Made by a program: the position numbers and the translations under genes. A DNA stretch of 64,000 bases from Acidobacteriota bacterium. GTDB taxonomy: Bacteria; Acidobacteriota; Terriglobia; Terriglobales; Acidobacteriaceae. Below the pieces are notes generated by a model, which saw only the letters and a program-made list of their open reading frames with translations, had not been told where the DNA came from and made no database searches. Below are positions 9,048-19,002 of this stretch, piece after piece. The number at the start of each line of letters is the position of its first letter. Position 1 is the first letter of the stretch. Where the stretch lies: contig PJLO01000006.1 of assembly GCA_003010405.1 (NCBI GenBank), positions 248,001 to 312,000 on the forward strand. The letters are read 5' to 3'.

Positions 9048-10243
9048 AAGGCCAGTCCGCTGAGAGGATGTTTATGGTAACGAGCCAGAAGCTTCAAAGA
9101 CAATCAAACCCGTGGTGGAGAAGATTCTACGCAATGACTGTGAAGGAAGTGTTGCAGTTGTTTCGCGATTACGTACTGCTCTTCTTCATTGCCTATGCGT
9201 TTACTGCGGATGTCTATTGGGCTGGTTCTGGTGTGACCCTCGAATTGGTGCATTCGGCGCTGGCTATTCACGATTCTGATCACAGTGCTTCCTCGCGCCA
9301 GTTAATCAGTGAATTCCACTCACCTTATTTCAAGAACATCGGAGAGATTTCTGACTTGCGCGAAGCCTCGCCACTCCTCGACAGCGGCAAAGCGACGATT
9401 GTGATCGATATTCCTCCAAAGTTCGAGGAATCAATTCGAAGATCGAAGCAGACAGGGGTTCAGATGCAGGTCGACGCGACGAATTCGGTTCTTGGACTCC
9501 TTGCTTCGACATATAGCACTCAGATTGTGACAACCTACGGATTGCGGGAGAGCCTGTCTGCAAATGGCATCAGCCCAAGCCGCACCGGTACCCTTCCGGC
9601 CATAGTCGACGATCATCGCATATGGTTCAATCCCAATCAGACGGACTCCTGGTTCATGTCCATCTCCGAATTGCTGAATGTGATTACGGTCTTAGCCATT
9701 CTGCTGCCCGCTGCCGCCATGGTACGCGAAAAAGAAAAAGGTACAGTCGAACAACTCCTGGTTTCACCACTCTCCCCAATTGAAATCATGTTGCCGAAGG
9801 TAATTGCGATGACCGCCGTCATTCTCTTTGGAACGGCTCTCTGCATGTTTCTCATCCTTGGGCCTGTGTTCCATACGCCGTTTCGCGGCAGCTTGATTCT
9901 CTTCTTCGTCATCACGACGCTGTATATTTATACGACAGCCGGAATCGGCCTCTTCGCCGCTTCGCTTTCGAAAAACCTTGCACAGGTTGGTATGCTCACC
10001 ATCCTGATGCTAGCCCCCATGCTGTTTCTTTCGGGTGCGTGGACACCGCCCGAAGCGTTGCCGACCTGGATGCGGAATGCCATGTACTTTTCGCCCATGC
10101 ATTATTACATCGATCTAAGTTTTGGCATTCTCCTGAAAGGAGCCGGATGGCGGCTTCTTTGGCCGTCAATCTGGCCGATGGTTTCTCTCGGAGCGGCCGT
10201 GTTCGGATTCGGAGCGTGGCGTTTCCGTCGCCAGTTCGCTTAA
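9044..10243 (+). CDS. ABC-2 type permease, second of two (YbhR-like)
   Basis: Companion of the preceding permease with the same topology: N-terminal membrane segment, large periplasmic domain, then a coupling motif MVREKEKGTVEQLLVSPL and five C-terminal membrane segments. GTG 9044 overlaps the upstream stop; ATG 9068 is an alternative start but has GAGG too close to it. The pair plus the fused ATPase, adaptor and TolC-like channel makes a complete drug/solute exporter. No substrate-specific gene is next to it. Confidence 0.9.
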   Translation: MKGQSAERMFMVTSQKLQRQSNPWWRRFYAMTVKEVLQLFRDYVLLFFIAYAFTADVYWAGSGVTLELVHSALAIHDSDHSASSRQLISEFHSPYFKNIGEISDLREASPLLDSGKATIVIDIPPKFEESIRRSKQTGVQMQVDATNSVLGLLASTYSTQIVTTYGLRESLSANGISPSRTGTLPAIVDDHRIWFNPNQTDSWFMSISELLNVITVLAILLPAAAMVREKEKGTVEQLLVSPLSPIEIMLPKVIAMTAVILFGTALCMFLILGPVFHTPFRGSLILFFVITTLYIYTTAGIGLFAASLSKNLAQVGMLTILMLAPMLFLSGAWTPPEALPTWMRNAMYFSPMHYYIDLSFGILLKGAGWRLLWPSIWPMVSLGAAVFGFGAWRFRRQFA

Positions 10244-10590
10244 GTTTTACGGCAACAATAAGGAAAATACGCAACTCCGGCGAGGGAAAACCCCGCTCGC
10301 CTCTGCGTGTACGTGCGAGGATTTGTTGCTTTGCATTCCGGCTTTTCCAGGCTCTGACCAAAGTAGCGAGTCACCACTGTATTCCAAAAATAAAACTCCA
10401 CAGTTTCCTTTGTGGGACAAACGTCGGTTGGCTGCCAGATTGGGAAAGCAATTCTCCATTCTTTTCGGTTGCTGCTCGTTGAAACAAATCCCCGGTCGAT
10501 AAGACTCATGAGTCCTAACTACTCCGCATTTAGAGGAAAGTCTCACTACCTCGTAGACGTGGGCTCGGTCATCAGGGGGTGTTGTAACTC
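10244..10590. other. intergenic stretch between efflux and chemotaxis operons
   Basis: No gene is seen. A GC-rich stem (GGCGAG at 10279-10284 against CTCGCC near 10297-10302) may end the efflux transcript, though no T-run follows. The cheA leader GGGGGTGTTGTAACTC just before 10591 contains its ribosome binding site. Confidence 0.5.
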
Positions 10591-12888
10591 ATGGATGAAA
10601 TCGTCAAGGAATATCTGATCGAGAGTAACGAAGCTCTTGATTGTATGGACCGTGAGCTGGTTGCGCTTGAGAAAGAGCCTTCCTCGCGCGAACTGTTGGC
10701 GACGATCTTTCGCGCCATCCACACTGTGAAAGGAACCAGCGGTTCGCTTGGGTACTCGAAGATAGAGTCCGTTGCCCACGTTGGAGAGAACCTCTTGAGC
10801 CGGATGCGCGATGGAGACCTAATCCTTACGGCTGAAATCACGAGCGCGCTGCTGGCGATGACAGACGTTTTACGCCGCATGCTCGCCTCCATTGAGGAAA
10901 CGGAAGAAGAGGGAGAGTTCGAAACGGGATCGGTTACGGACGCACTCCATCGAATACTGCAGAACTCAACCGGGATGAACAATCCTTCTGCTGCGGGCTC
11001 TGACAAAACAGGCGAGATTCTTGTTGAAAGAGGTGCTGTGAGCGAATCGCTGATTACCTCTGTCGTGAAGATGCAGGAACAAGGCGACGCTAGAAAAATC
11101 GGCGACATTCTGGTTGAAGAGGCCGGTGTATCTCCCTTAGCGATTGCAGATGCTTTGAGTGTGCAGGCTGAGCGACGCCAGCAAGTTACAACCAGCGCCA
11201 TTCGCGTGGACGTGAACCTGCTGGACAAAGTTATGAACCTTGTTGGGGAGCTTGTTCTGGCGCGTAACCAGGTGCTTCAGTTCACGACAAACACGGAGGA
11301 TTCCTCATTTCTTCGCACAGCGCAACGCTTGAACCTCATTACTACCGAGTTGCAGGAAGGTGTAATGAAGACCCGGATGCAGCCGATCGAGAATATCTGG
11401 AAGAGTTTTCCCAGAGTTGTGCGCGACATTTCCTTGGCTGGCGGGAAGCTGGCCGAACTGGAGATGGAAGGCGCTGAGACGGAACTCGATAAGACAATCA
11501 TCGAGGCGATCAAAGATCCACTGACTCATATCGTGCGCAACTCGGTAGACCACGGTATCGAACTCCCATCAGTCCGCCAGCAGGCCGGAAAGCCGCCTTG
11601 TGGCACCGTGAAGCTGCGCGCATTTCATGAGGGAGGCCAAGTCAACATCGTCATCAGCGACGATGGAGCCGGAGTGGATTGCGCAAGGGTTCGGGCCAAG
11701 GCTCTAGAAAAACAACTGGTCACGCCGCAGCAACTGACAGCAATGTCAGACCTCCAGGTTATGAACCTGCTCTTCCTTCCCGGATTTTCGACGGCCGCTA
11801 AGGTTACAAACATCTCTGGTCGTGGTGTTGGCATGGATGTCGTCAAAACGAACATCGAGAAAATCGGCGGAACGGTCGCCATCGACAGTGTCCAGGGCAA
11901 GGGAACGACGATCAAAATCCGGATTCCGCTCACGCTGGCCATCATTCCAGCCCTGCTGGTCATGAGTGGAGGCGAGCGTTTCGCGATTCCTCAGGTCAGT
12001 CTAGTGGAGCTGGTACGCCTGGAAGGGGAGGCGGCCATCTCCAAGATCGAGATGATTCATGGCGCGCCGGTACATCGTTTGCGAGGCAAACTGCTGCCGC
12101 TGTTGTCCTTGAATCGGCAGCTCAACTTACCCGCAACTGTGGCGGGAGCCGATGATGTTCCGGTCGTGAACATTGTTGTTCTACAGGCCGATGGCAGGCA
12201 GTTTGGACTGATTGTAGATGACATTAACGACACGGAAGAGATCGTTGTAAAGCCGTTGGGGAAACAGCTGAAGGGAATTCATTGCTTTGCCGGAGCAACG
12301 ATTCTGGGCGATGGCCGTGTGGCACTGATTTTGGACGTGCCCGGACTGGCGCAACGCGCGAAGCTCGGAAGCGAGACACAGGCGCAGGAGGTTTTGGACG
12401 AGCGAAAGAAAGCGACAGCTGAGTCGGCAGACGCGCAGTCATGGCTGTTGTTCCGCGTGGGAAACAAGGGCCGGCTGGCTATTCCACTGTCGACGGTATC
12501 CCGCCTGGAGGAATTCGATCTGGCGGCGATCGAGGTCTCGGATCAAAGATCCGTCATTCAATATCGCAACGCGATCATGCCGCTGATCTTCATTTCGGAC
12601 ATGCTGCACCTGCAGGGCGCGCGCGAGGATGAGAGCCGGTTTCCGGTGATCGTCTACTCGGAAGGTGGCAAAGATATCGGCCTTGCGGTAGACGAAATTC
12701 TCGACATTGTGGACGAACACGTCGAGTACAGCAACAACACGGCCAGTGATTATCTGCTCGGTTCCGCAGTCTTGCAGGCGCGCGTGACCGATCTGCTGAA
12801 TGTCCCCGCAATTGTCGATGGCTTTATGAGAAGCAGTGATTTTATCCCCGAAGAGCGAGCCGAGGAGAGCATAGTTTATGTCAACTGA
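10591..12888 (+). CDS. cheA: chemotaxis histidine kinase CheA with two CheW domains
   Basis: Central kinase of the chemosensory array. Hpt domain at residues 1-105 with phospho-His44 in the AIHTVKG motif. In place of a usual P2 (CheY/CheB-binding) domain, residues ~140-195 hold two copies of an (I/E)GxILVExG motif like those at the N-terminus of GspE/PilB proteins. The dimerisation helices (200-260) and HATPase domain follow: N-box RNSVDHG near 315, G1 DDGAGVD, G2 GRGVGMD near 410. Then come two CheW-like domains, ~451-590 and ~616-750, where most CheA proteins have one. The stop overlaps cheW by 11 bases. Confidence 0.95.
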   Translation: MDEIVKEYLIESNEALDCMDRELVALEKEPSSRELLATIFRAIHTVKGTSGSLGYSKIESVAHVGENLLSRMRDGDLILTAEITSALLAMTDVLRRMLASIEETEEEGEFETGSVTDALHRILQNSTGMNNPSAAGSDKTGEILVERGAVSESLITSVVKMQEQGDARKIGDILVEEAGVSPLAIADALSVQAERRQQVTTSAIRVDVNLLDKVMNLVGELVLARNQVLQFTTNTEDSSFLRTAQRLNLITTELQEGVMKTRMQPIENIWKSFPRVVRDISLAGGKLAELEMEGAETELDKTIIEAIKDPLTHIVRNSVDHGIELPSVRQQAGKPPCGTVKLRAFHEGGQVNIVISDDGAGVDCARVRAKALEKQLVTPQQLTAMSDLQVMNLLFLPGFSTAAKVTNISGRGVGMDVVKTNIEKIGGTVAIDSVQGKGTTIKIRIPLTLAIIPALLVMSGGERFAIPQVSLVELVRLEGEAAISKIEMIHGAPVHRLRGKLLPLLSLNRQLNLPATVAGADDVPVVNIVVLQADGRQFGLIVDDINDTEEIVVKPLGKQLKGIHCFAGATILGDGRVALILDVPGLAQRAKLGSETQAQEVLDERKKATAESADAQSWLLFRVGNKGRLAIPLSTVSRLEEFDLAAIEVSDQRSVIQYRNAIMPLIFISDMLHLQGAREDESRFPVIVYSEGGKDIGLAVDEILDIVDEHVEYSNNTASDYLLGSAVLQARVTDLLNVPAIVDGFMRSSDFIPEERAEESIVYVN

Positions 12889-13324
12889 ACGCCAGTTCTG
12901 CACATTCCTGATCGATGATCTGCTGCTTGGAGTGAGGATCGAAGAGGTTCAGGAACTGATTCGACATCAGCCCACCACGATTGTCCCGCTCTCTTCAAGC
13001 GAACTCGGAGGGCTGATAAATCTCCGGGGCCAGATTGTGATCGCAATAGATTTACGCCGCCGCCTCGGTCTGGAACCGCGCGCCGACGATGAATCGGCTA
13101 TGAATGTCATTCTGCGCACGGAAGACGGCCTGGTGAGCCTATTGGTTGATGAGATTGGAGACGTAGTTGAGGTTTCGGAAGATGATTTCGGCCAGCCGCC
13201 GGAGACATTGGTTGCGAGTGGCCGGGAACTGATTCAGAGCGTTGTGATGCTGGATAAAAATCTGTTGCTGATCCTCGACACGGAGAAGGCCGTCAACGTG
13301 GATTCGGCACTTATGAACCAATAA
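12878..13324 (+). CDS. cheW: chemotaxis coupling protein CheW
   Basis: A 148-residue single-domain scaffold that joins receptors to CheA. It covers the whole SH3-like CheW fold, with the conserved GLINLRGQIV strand and a C-terminal LLILDTEKAV strand. The ATG at 12878 lies inside the end of cheA, so translation is probably coupled. Confidence 0.95.
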   Translation: MSTERQFCTFLIDDLLLGVRIEEVQELIRHQPTTIVPLSSSELGGLINLRGQIVIAIDLRRRLGLEPRADDESAMNVILRTEDGLVSLLVDEIGDVVEVSEDDFGQPPETLVASGRELIQSVVMLDKNLLLILDTEKAVNVDSALMNQ

Positions 13325-13371
13325 CAGGCGCCTGATCAAACAGTGCCTTTGAACAATCGAGGAGATGACTA

Positions 13372-15207
13372 ATGTCTGCAACAAGAAATTTCTGGTTTGG
13401 CAGTCGCTCAAACGGTAACGCTGGGACTGCTGCTGTCGCGCTGCTGGAACAACCGCTGGCGGAAAACTCACATGAACATGCTGCGGATCGCCTGGCAGAA
13501 GAGGGGCTGGGAAGCGCACAGTGGCTGGACGCGGACCCTCGCGTGGTCATCGCGGTGGACCGAAACGACCGCCTCGTTTATATCAATCCCGCAGCAGAGG
13601 AACTGGCAGGCAGAAGGCTGGGGCAGGTTGTGGGCATGCCTGCCTGGGAACTGTTTGACTCGCCAGAATGCCGCGATAGCAAAAGTCCGGTGGTAGAGGC
13701 GATGCGCAAGGGCAGTGCAGCCGATTTGGACGTAAGCATCACGATCGCCGGAAAAAAGAAGTATTTCCACATGTTGGCTCTTCCGCGTTGGGACAAGAAG
13801 AAGCAGACCATCGGCGCAATTGTCTGGTGTCAGGACATCACCGCCAATATGCGAGTCCGCGAGGAGACCAAGAAAGTCTTGCATGCTTTCCGACAGGGCG
13901 ACCTTAGCGCGCGCGGAGACACATCCAACTTTACGGGCACCGTACGGTTTAAGGAACTCGTTGAGGATATGAACGAGATGCTGGATGCGGTGCTTCGACC
14001 GTTGAACAATGTTCTAAAATTACTTGAGCTCATCAGCTTGGGCAATATCCCGCCGAAGGTCACCGATACCGTTCATGGGGACTTCAACAAAATCAAAGAC
14101 AACATCAACCTCTGTATTGAGAGCATTAACGCATTAGTCGCCGATGCTGTCATGCTGGCCCAGGCAGGCGTCGCGGGCAAACTGAATGTTCGCGCAGACG
14201 TCACCAAGCACAACGGTGACTATCGCAAGATTATCGAAGGAGTGAACGCAACGCTGGACGCGATTCTGGGCCCGTTTAAGGAGGTTAACTCGGTAATTGG
14301 ACAGATGGCGAGCGGCGATCTTACCAGGCAGATCACAGGGGAATATGCCGGCGACTTCAATCAAATGAAGACGGCAGTCAACACGCTTTCCGCGCAGTTT
14401 GGTGGAGCGATTCGGCAGATCAGCACCGAGACATCCTCGCTTGTAACATCTGCCCATCAGCTAAACAGCGTAAGCGAGCAGATGGGTACCAGTGCCGACG
14501 AGACTGCGACCCAGGCCAACGTTGTTTCGGCTGCGGCCGACCAAGTGAGCAAGAACGTGCAAACCGTTGCAACTGGCGCAGATGAAATGGGCGCGAGCAT
14601 CAAGGAGATTGCCAAGAGTACAGCTGAGGCAACGCGGGTTGCCAATATGGCAGTGAAGACGGCCGGTGCCACCAACCAAACGATTGCCAAACTTGGCCAG
14701 AGCAGCGCAGAGATCGGCCAGGTGATCAAGGTGATCACATCCATCGCCCAACAGACCAACCTGCTGGCGCTGAATGCAACGATTGAAGCAGCCCGCGCTG
14801 GCGAAGCAGGCAAGGGCTTCGCAGTGGTGGCCAACGAAGTAAAGGAACTAGCCAAGGAGACGGCAAAGGCTACCGAGGATATCAGCCAGAAGATCGAAGC
14901 GATTCAGGGCGATACCAAGGGAGCCGTGTCGGCCATTGGAGAAATCAGCGGCATTATCGCTCAGATCAGCGATATTCAGAACACGATTGCCAGTGCCATT
15001 GAGGAGCAGAGCGCGACAACAAACGAGATCATTCGCAATCTCTCCGAAGCGGCCAAAGGCAGCTCCGATATCAGCAGAAACATCGGCGGGGTCGCAGAGG
15101 CCGCGCGCGTCACCAGCAGCGGCGCAGGGGAGACTCAGCAATCAGCCAAATCGCTCGAAAGGCTGGCGGCCGATCTCCAGGCACTGATTGCGCAATTCAA
15201 GGCCTGA
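13372..15207 (+). CDS. soluble methyl-accepting chemotaxis protein with PAS and multiple HAMP domains
   Basis: Cytoplasmic receptor: no membrane segment is visible in 611 residues. A PAS domain (about 50-165, [20 protein letters not shown]) is followed by a chain of HAMP-like modules (about 165-345, repeated (V)xxxxxGD(F/Y)xK/QxxxxxN patterns) and the four-helix signalling hairpin (about 345-611). The hairpin tip, near residue 455, has the conserved [19 protein letters not shown]. It resembles FrzCD/Aer2-type poly-HAMP receptors. It lies between cheW and cheB, so it is likely the dedicated sensor of this array; the PAS domain could bind a small ligand or cofactor. Confidence 0.92.
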   Translation: MSATRNFWFGSRSNGNAGTAAVALLEQPLAENSHEHAADRLAEEGLGSAQWLDADPRVVIAVDRNDRLVYINPAAEELAGRRLGQVVGMPAWELFDSPECRDSKSPVVEAMRKGSAADLDVSITIAGKKKYFHMLALPRWDKKKQTIGAIVWCQDITANMRVREETKKVLHAFRQGDLSARGDTSNFTGTVRFKELVEDMNEMLDAVLRPLNNVLKLLELISLGNIPPKVTDTVHGDFNKIKDNINLCIESINALVADAVMLAQAGVAGKLNVRADVTKHNGDYRKIIEGVNATLDAILGPFKEVNSVIGQMASGDLTRQITGEYAGDFNQMKTAVNTLSAQFGGAIRQISTETSSLVTSAHQLNSVSEQMGTSADETATQANVVSAAADQVSKNVQTVATGADEMGASIKEIAKSTAEATRVANMAVKTAGATNQTIAKLGQSSAEIGQVIKVITSIAQQTNLLALNATIEAARAGEAGKGFAVVANEVKELAKETAKATEDISQKIEAIQGDTKGAVSAIGEISGIIAQISDIQNTIASAIEEQSATTNEIIRNLSEAAKGSSDISRNIGGVAEAARVTSSGAGETQQSAKSLERLAADLQALIAQFKA

Positions 15208-15222
15208 CCTGATCATGCTGCA

Positions 15223-15257
15223 GGCGGCAGTCGAGCGGGGAACTGCACGCTGCCGCC
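15223..15257. repeat. GC-rich inverted repeat between mcp and cheB
   Basis: GGCGGCAG (15223-15230) pairs with CTGCCGCC (15250-15257) across a 19-base loop. No T-run follows, so it may lower expression of cheB/cheR rather than end transcription. Confidence 0.4.
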
Positions 15258-15304
15258 ACGTGTTTCCGTAGTGACAACCTCCCCAGAAGGAATTGGATTA
15301 AGCC

Positions 15305-16435
15305 ATGATGCCATTGCGAGTGTTGGTCATTGATGATTCCGTGGTGATGCGGCGCATGGTACGCGAGGTGCTATCGACTGACCCTGAGATTGAGGTCGTT
15401 GGCGTTGCGGCAAATGGCCGGATAGGACTCGCAATGATCGAGCAACTGACGCCCGATGCCGTAACCCTCGATATTGAAATGCCGGAAATGAATGGACTCG
15501 AGATGTTGCGAGTCCTTCGTCTCACCAACCGGAATCTGCGAGTAATCATGTTCAGCACTTTGACGTGTCAAGGTGCTCTGGGAACATTGGACGCGCTGGC
15601 CCTGGGTGCAGATGACTATGTGACCAAGCCATCCAATGTGGGCAGCGTTGAAGCAGGAACCGAGCAAATCAAAAAACAATTGATTCCTAAGTTGAAGGTA
15701 CTCTGCGGCGCAAGTAAGGCGGTTTCAGCGCCCAGTGTTTCGCCGTTGCAATTGGCTTCAGCATCCCGCATCAGTGTGGCGGCCCCCCCCGGGGCTGAAT
15801 TTGTGATTCCGCCAAAGAAAAATTCAGCTATGTGGAACTCGTTTCCACGGCTGCCTGAGCGGGTGGATGTAGTCGCGATTGGCACTTCCACTGGAGGCCC
15901 CAATGCTCTTGGAAACGTCATCCCGTGCCTGCCAGTTGATCTTCCAGTGCCGGTGTTGATTGTGCAGCACATGCCTCCAACGTTCACGAAATTCCTTAGC
16001 GATAGGCTGAATGCCATCTCCAGAATTCCAGTAGTTGAAGCCGTGGCGGGAGATGTTCTTGAACCGGGAAAAGCATGGATAGCGCCAGGAGACTACCACG
16101 TCACTCTGAAACACGAGCATCCTCACACGCTGATTGAAACGAATCAGCAGCCCAAAGAGAATTCTTGCAGGCCGTCCGTGGACGTTCTCTTTCGCTCAGT
16201 GGCAGAGGTGTATGGATCTCACGTCTTGGCGGTCGTCATGACAGGAATGGGGCAGGACGGCCTTCGTGGCTGCGAGCATGTGCGCGAAGCACGAGGGCAA
16301 ATACTGGTGCAGGATGAGGCCAGCTCCGTAGTCTGGGGCATGCCGGGCTTCGTAGCAAAAGCGGGACTGGCTGATGAGGTTCTTCCTTTGGCAGAAATTG
16401 GCCCCGCGATTTTGCGCCGCATCGCGGCAAGATAG
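15305..16435 (+). CDS. cheB: chemotaxis response regulator / glutamate methylesterase CheB
   Basis: Removes methyl groups from receptor glutamates once phosphorylated by CheA. Receiver domain (1-120) with acidic D10/D11, phospho-acceptor D56 and K108. After a linker of ~60 residues comes the methylesterase domain with the nucleophile S195 in GTSTGGP, His in QHMPPTFT and a C-terminal MTGMGQDG motif. Full length (376 residues) and intact. Initiates at ATG 15305 with AGAAGGAA upstream. Confidence 0.95.
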   Translation: MMPLRVLVIDDSVVMRRMVREVLSTDPEIEVVGVAANGRIGLAMIEQLTPDAVTLDIEMPEMNGLEMLRVLRLTNRNLRVIMFSTLTCQGALGTLDALALGADDYVTKPSNVGSVEAGTEQIKKQLIPKLKVLCGASKAVSAPSVSPLQLASASRISVAAPPGAEFVIPPKKNSAMWNSFPRLPERVDVVAIGTSTGGPNALGNVIPCLPVDLPVPVLIVQHMPPTFTKFLSDRLNAISRIPVVEAVAGDVLEPGKAWIAPGDYHVTLKHEHPHTLIETNQQPKENSCRPSVDVLFRSVAEVYGSHVLAVVMTGMGQDGLRGCEHVREARGQILVQDEASSVVWGMPGFVAKAGLADEVLPLAEIGPAILRRIAAR

Positions 16436-16456
16436 ACGATATATACGTATTCGTCG

Positions 16457-17320
16457 GTGTCTTCTTTGACGACGGAAAGAAGTGCGAGGAAACAGGTGGA
16501 ATTAGCTCTCCCGGAATTTGATTATCTCAGGCAGACAGTCTACGAGTTGTCCTCGATCATCATCGACCCGGGCAAGGAGTATCTTGCCGAGTCGCGACTG
16601 AGTCCGGTAGCACACGAGGAAGGTTTCGCGTCCGTGCAGGAGTTGCTCGCTCGCATGCGTCAGGGCACATCCATGCCGCTACGCCAGCGTGTTCTCGATG
16701 CAATGACCAATAACGAAACTTCGTTTTTTCGTGATGTGGCACCATTTGAGGCTCTGCGGGAAATCATTCTTCCTGAAATTATTGCTTCCAATTCGCGGGA
16801 TGGACAACTTTCGATCTGGAGCGCGGCCTCCTCTACTGGCCAGGAGGCATACAGCATCGCCATGCTTCTGGACAAGTACTTTGGGGGATTGCCAGGCTGG
16901 CGCGTCAAAATTCTGGCTACAGATATTTCGACCTCGGCGCTGCAGCGTGCGCGCGAAGGCAGGTACAGCCAAATGGAGGTAAGCCGCGGTCTGACTCAGG
17001 AACAATTGAAACGGTACTTTTCTAACGAGGGTGCGGAATGGAAAATCATCGACAGCATTCGCTCAATGGTTGAGTTCCGTTCTCTTAATCTGTTCGACTC
17101 TTGGGACGCCATCCCACCTTGCGACATTCTCTTTCTACGAAATGTTCTGATCTACTTTGAAGTCGAAAAGAAAAAACAGATTCTGGCCAAAGTCCGATCG
17201 ATTTTAAAGCCAACGGGATATGTTCTGCTGGGTAGCGCCGAAACGACGTTGGGATTGGATGATGGATTCGAACGCATCCAATGTGGTCCGATCTCATATT
17301 GTCGTCTCAAACGGTCCTAG
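16457..17320 (+). CDS. cheR: chemotaxis protein methyltransferase CheR
   Basis: SAM-dependent methylation of receptor glutamates, the partner activity to CheB. An N-terminal helical domain (~15-95) is followed by the Rossmann methyltransferase domain with SAASSTGQEAYS near residue 121 (the usual GCSTGEE loop slightly altered), the TDIS strand and the FLRNVLIYF motif. Start is GTG 16457. It is the last gene of the che run and is followed by a strong terminator. Confidence 0.95.
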   Translation: MSSLTTERSARKQVELALPEFDYLRQTVYELSSIIIDPGKEYLAESRLSPVAHEEGFASVQELLARMRQGTSMPLRQRVLDAMTNNETSFFRDVAPFEALREIILPEIIASNSRDGQLSIWSAASSTGQEAYSIAMLLDKYFGGLPGWRVKILATDISTSALQRAREGRYSQMEVSRGLTQEQLKRYFSNEGAEWKIIDSIRSMVEFRSLNLFDSWDAIPPCDILFLRNVLIYFEVEKKKQILAKVRSILKPTGYVLLGSAETTLGLDDGFERIQCGPISYCRLKRS

Positions 17321-17336
17321 TCATACTCGTCGAGAA

Positions 17337-17365
17337 AAAAGCGCGCCACTTCGGGGCGCGCTTTT
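17337..17365 (+). terminator. rho-independent terminator of the chemotaxis operon
   Basis: GCGCGCC (17341-17347) pairs with GGCGCGC (17355-17361), flanked by A-run and TTTT, 16 bases after the cheR stop. The A/T flanks pair too, so it could work in both directions. Confidence 0.85.
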
Positions 17366-18141
17366 CTGCTTTTGGGCGATTCTGTTGCGGGCCAGTTTCG
17401 GCGCGCAAAGTTTGCCATGTTCGGCGCAATCTCCATCTCGCACTAGGCGACCGAGAATTGAGAATGCAATTCTTCAGCAGACAAGCTTTCGGAATACCTG
17501 CAAAGCCGAGCACAAGAAAATCCCGTCTCTTTCATTGATGTCGCGCCCGAACTTGCGCGAAAAACGAATTAAGTTTCAGCTTGAGGTGTTTTATTTCAAA
17601 CTAAAGTACTTGCCAATGGAAGTGTTGCGATGTGACGCAATCCACTTCAACCTGTCCGAAACTCGGCGTATTCACACCCGTAACATGGCTAAGGTGAAAC
17701 GACTTAGCTGCATATTCAGCAGGGTTGAAAGGCCTGTGAACATAAACGTGCATAAATATTGACGTACATAAATGTAGGCACCGGATGCGCCGATCTCTTT
17801 GTGAGTTGCCATCAACAGGCCACGCTTAACTGTGATGTGAGTCACGGAACTCGAAAAAAGTACATGAGAATCTTCTTACGGCGTTGACGGCAAGAAAAGT
17901 TCACCAGCCTACAAATGCCGAAGCAATCATAAGTTCGGAACAGGATTTAAACCCGTTTCCAACACATGGCTTAATTACCCCGCTCGGGGTAAAGGGAACG
18001 GTGGCCTTGCTCCATGAAGCATGAAATGAATGTTCAAGAGCAGAACACCTCTCTTCGACGATTGGGTTGGGCGGCTTCAGAGATGGAGCTGCCACTGAAT
18101 GCAATTTTCCGATTTTAGTTAATAAGGGAAGGACATTGGGA
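17366..18141. other. long non-coding stretch upstream of phaB
   Basis: No convincing gene in ~775 bases; open frames here lack ribosome binding sites and are not protein-like. Visible elements: a palindrome GCTG-CATATT-CAGC at 17707-17720; repeats of CATAAA at 17741, 17751 and 17767, the last two within CGTRCATAAAT repeats 16 bases apart (17747-17757, 17763-17773). These may be regulatory sites for the PHA genes. The local base composition is more AT-rich than the flanking genes. Confidence 0.5.
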
Positions 18142-18933
18142 ATGGCAACAGCATTTGCACTGATACCGGAAGAGAGACCTCTACAACAACCGAAGCCTCT
18201 CCAGGGCAAAGTGGCCCTGGTCACGGGAGCCGCACGCGGAATCGGACGGGCGATTGCGATTGAACTGGCGAGCCTGGGTGCGGCTGTCGCGCTCAACTAC
18301 CGCGCCAGCTCCGCAGAAGCCGAGCAGCTCTCGTCTGAAATTCAAGAGATGGGCGCCAAGTCCATTCTGATCCAAGGAGACATCTCGTCTAAAGAAGAAT
18401 CCAAACGTGTGCTAGAGGCGGTGATGGATAGCTTCAAGCAGATTGACATTTTGGTGAACAACGCCGGGATTAATCGCGACCGGACTCTTCGCAAGATGAC
18501 CGAGAAGGACTGGAGAGATGTTGTAAACACTAACTTGAACGGAACTTTCCTCTGTACGCGCGCAGCTTTACCAGCGATGATTCAACGCCGGTTTGGACGC
18601 ATCGTGAACATCGCATCTGTCGTCGGACAGGCAGGTGCCTACGGTCAGGCAAATTATGCAGCCAGCAAGGGCGCAATCATCGCCTTTACCAAGACCGTAG
18701 CTCTAGAAGCGGCGCCGTTCAACATCACGGCAAATGTGGTAGCACCGGGCTACACGGCAACCGATATGGTCGCTGGGATGCCGATCAATGTCCGCCGGGA
18801 AATTGAATCTCGAATTCCTCTCAAGCGGCTTGCAGAACCGCAGGAGATCGCCAAAGCAGTCGCCTTCCTGATTACAGATGGAGGCTATATCACCGGCCAT
18901 GAGCTGAACGTAAATGGCGGAATCTACGTGTAA
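18142..18933 (+). CDS. phaB: acetoacetyl-CoA / 3-oxoacyl reductase of the SDR family (PhaB/FabG type)
   Basis: NADPH-dependent reduction of a 3-ketoacyl thioester to the (R)-3-hydroxyacyl form, the monomer precursor for PHA. The ATG at 18142 is chosen over the upstream TTG 18067 because GGGAAGGA lies about eight bases before it. 263 residues: cofactor motif GAARGIGRA, NNAG, catalytic S159, Y172 and K176 (YAASK), and the C-terminal LNVNGGIYV ending. Sequence alone cannot separate FabG from PhaB; the neighbourhood (PHA synthase, phasin, PhaR) favours PhaB. It is strikingly similar to the reductase domain of the fusion protein at 20065-22698, suggesting duplication. Confidence 0.85.
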   Translation: MATAFALIPEERPLQQPKPLQGKVALVTGAARGIGRAIAIELASLGAAVALNYRASSAEAEQLSSEIQEMGAKSILIQGDISSKEESKRVLEAVMDSFKQIDILVNNAGINRDRTLRKMTEKDWRDVVNTNLNGTFLCTRAALPAMIQRRFGRIVNIASVVGQAGAYGQANYAASKGAIIAFTKTVALEAAPFNITANVVAPGYTATDMVAGMPINVRREIESRIPLKRLAEPQEIAKAVAFLITDGGYITGHELNVNGGIYV

Positions 18934-19002
18934 GCTCATGCACGTTGAACCGCAGGTTGGCTAGGTTGTCACGCCGATGGGTTCGTTAGGAGGACAACGA
19001 TC

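Noticed and set aside
17220..17762. Open frame of 180 codons running out of the end of cheR
   Set aside because: Overlaps cheR and the strong terminator at 17337-17365; no protein-like pattern or ribosome binding site.
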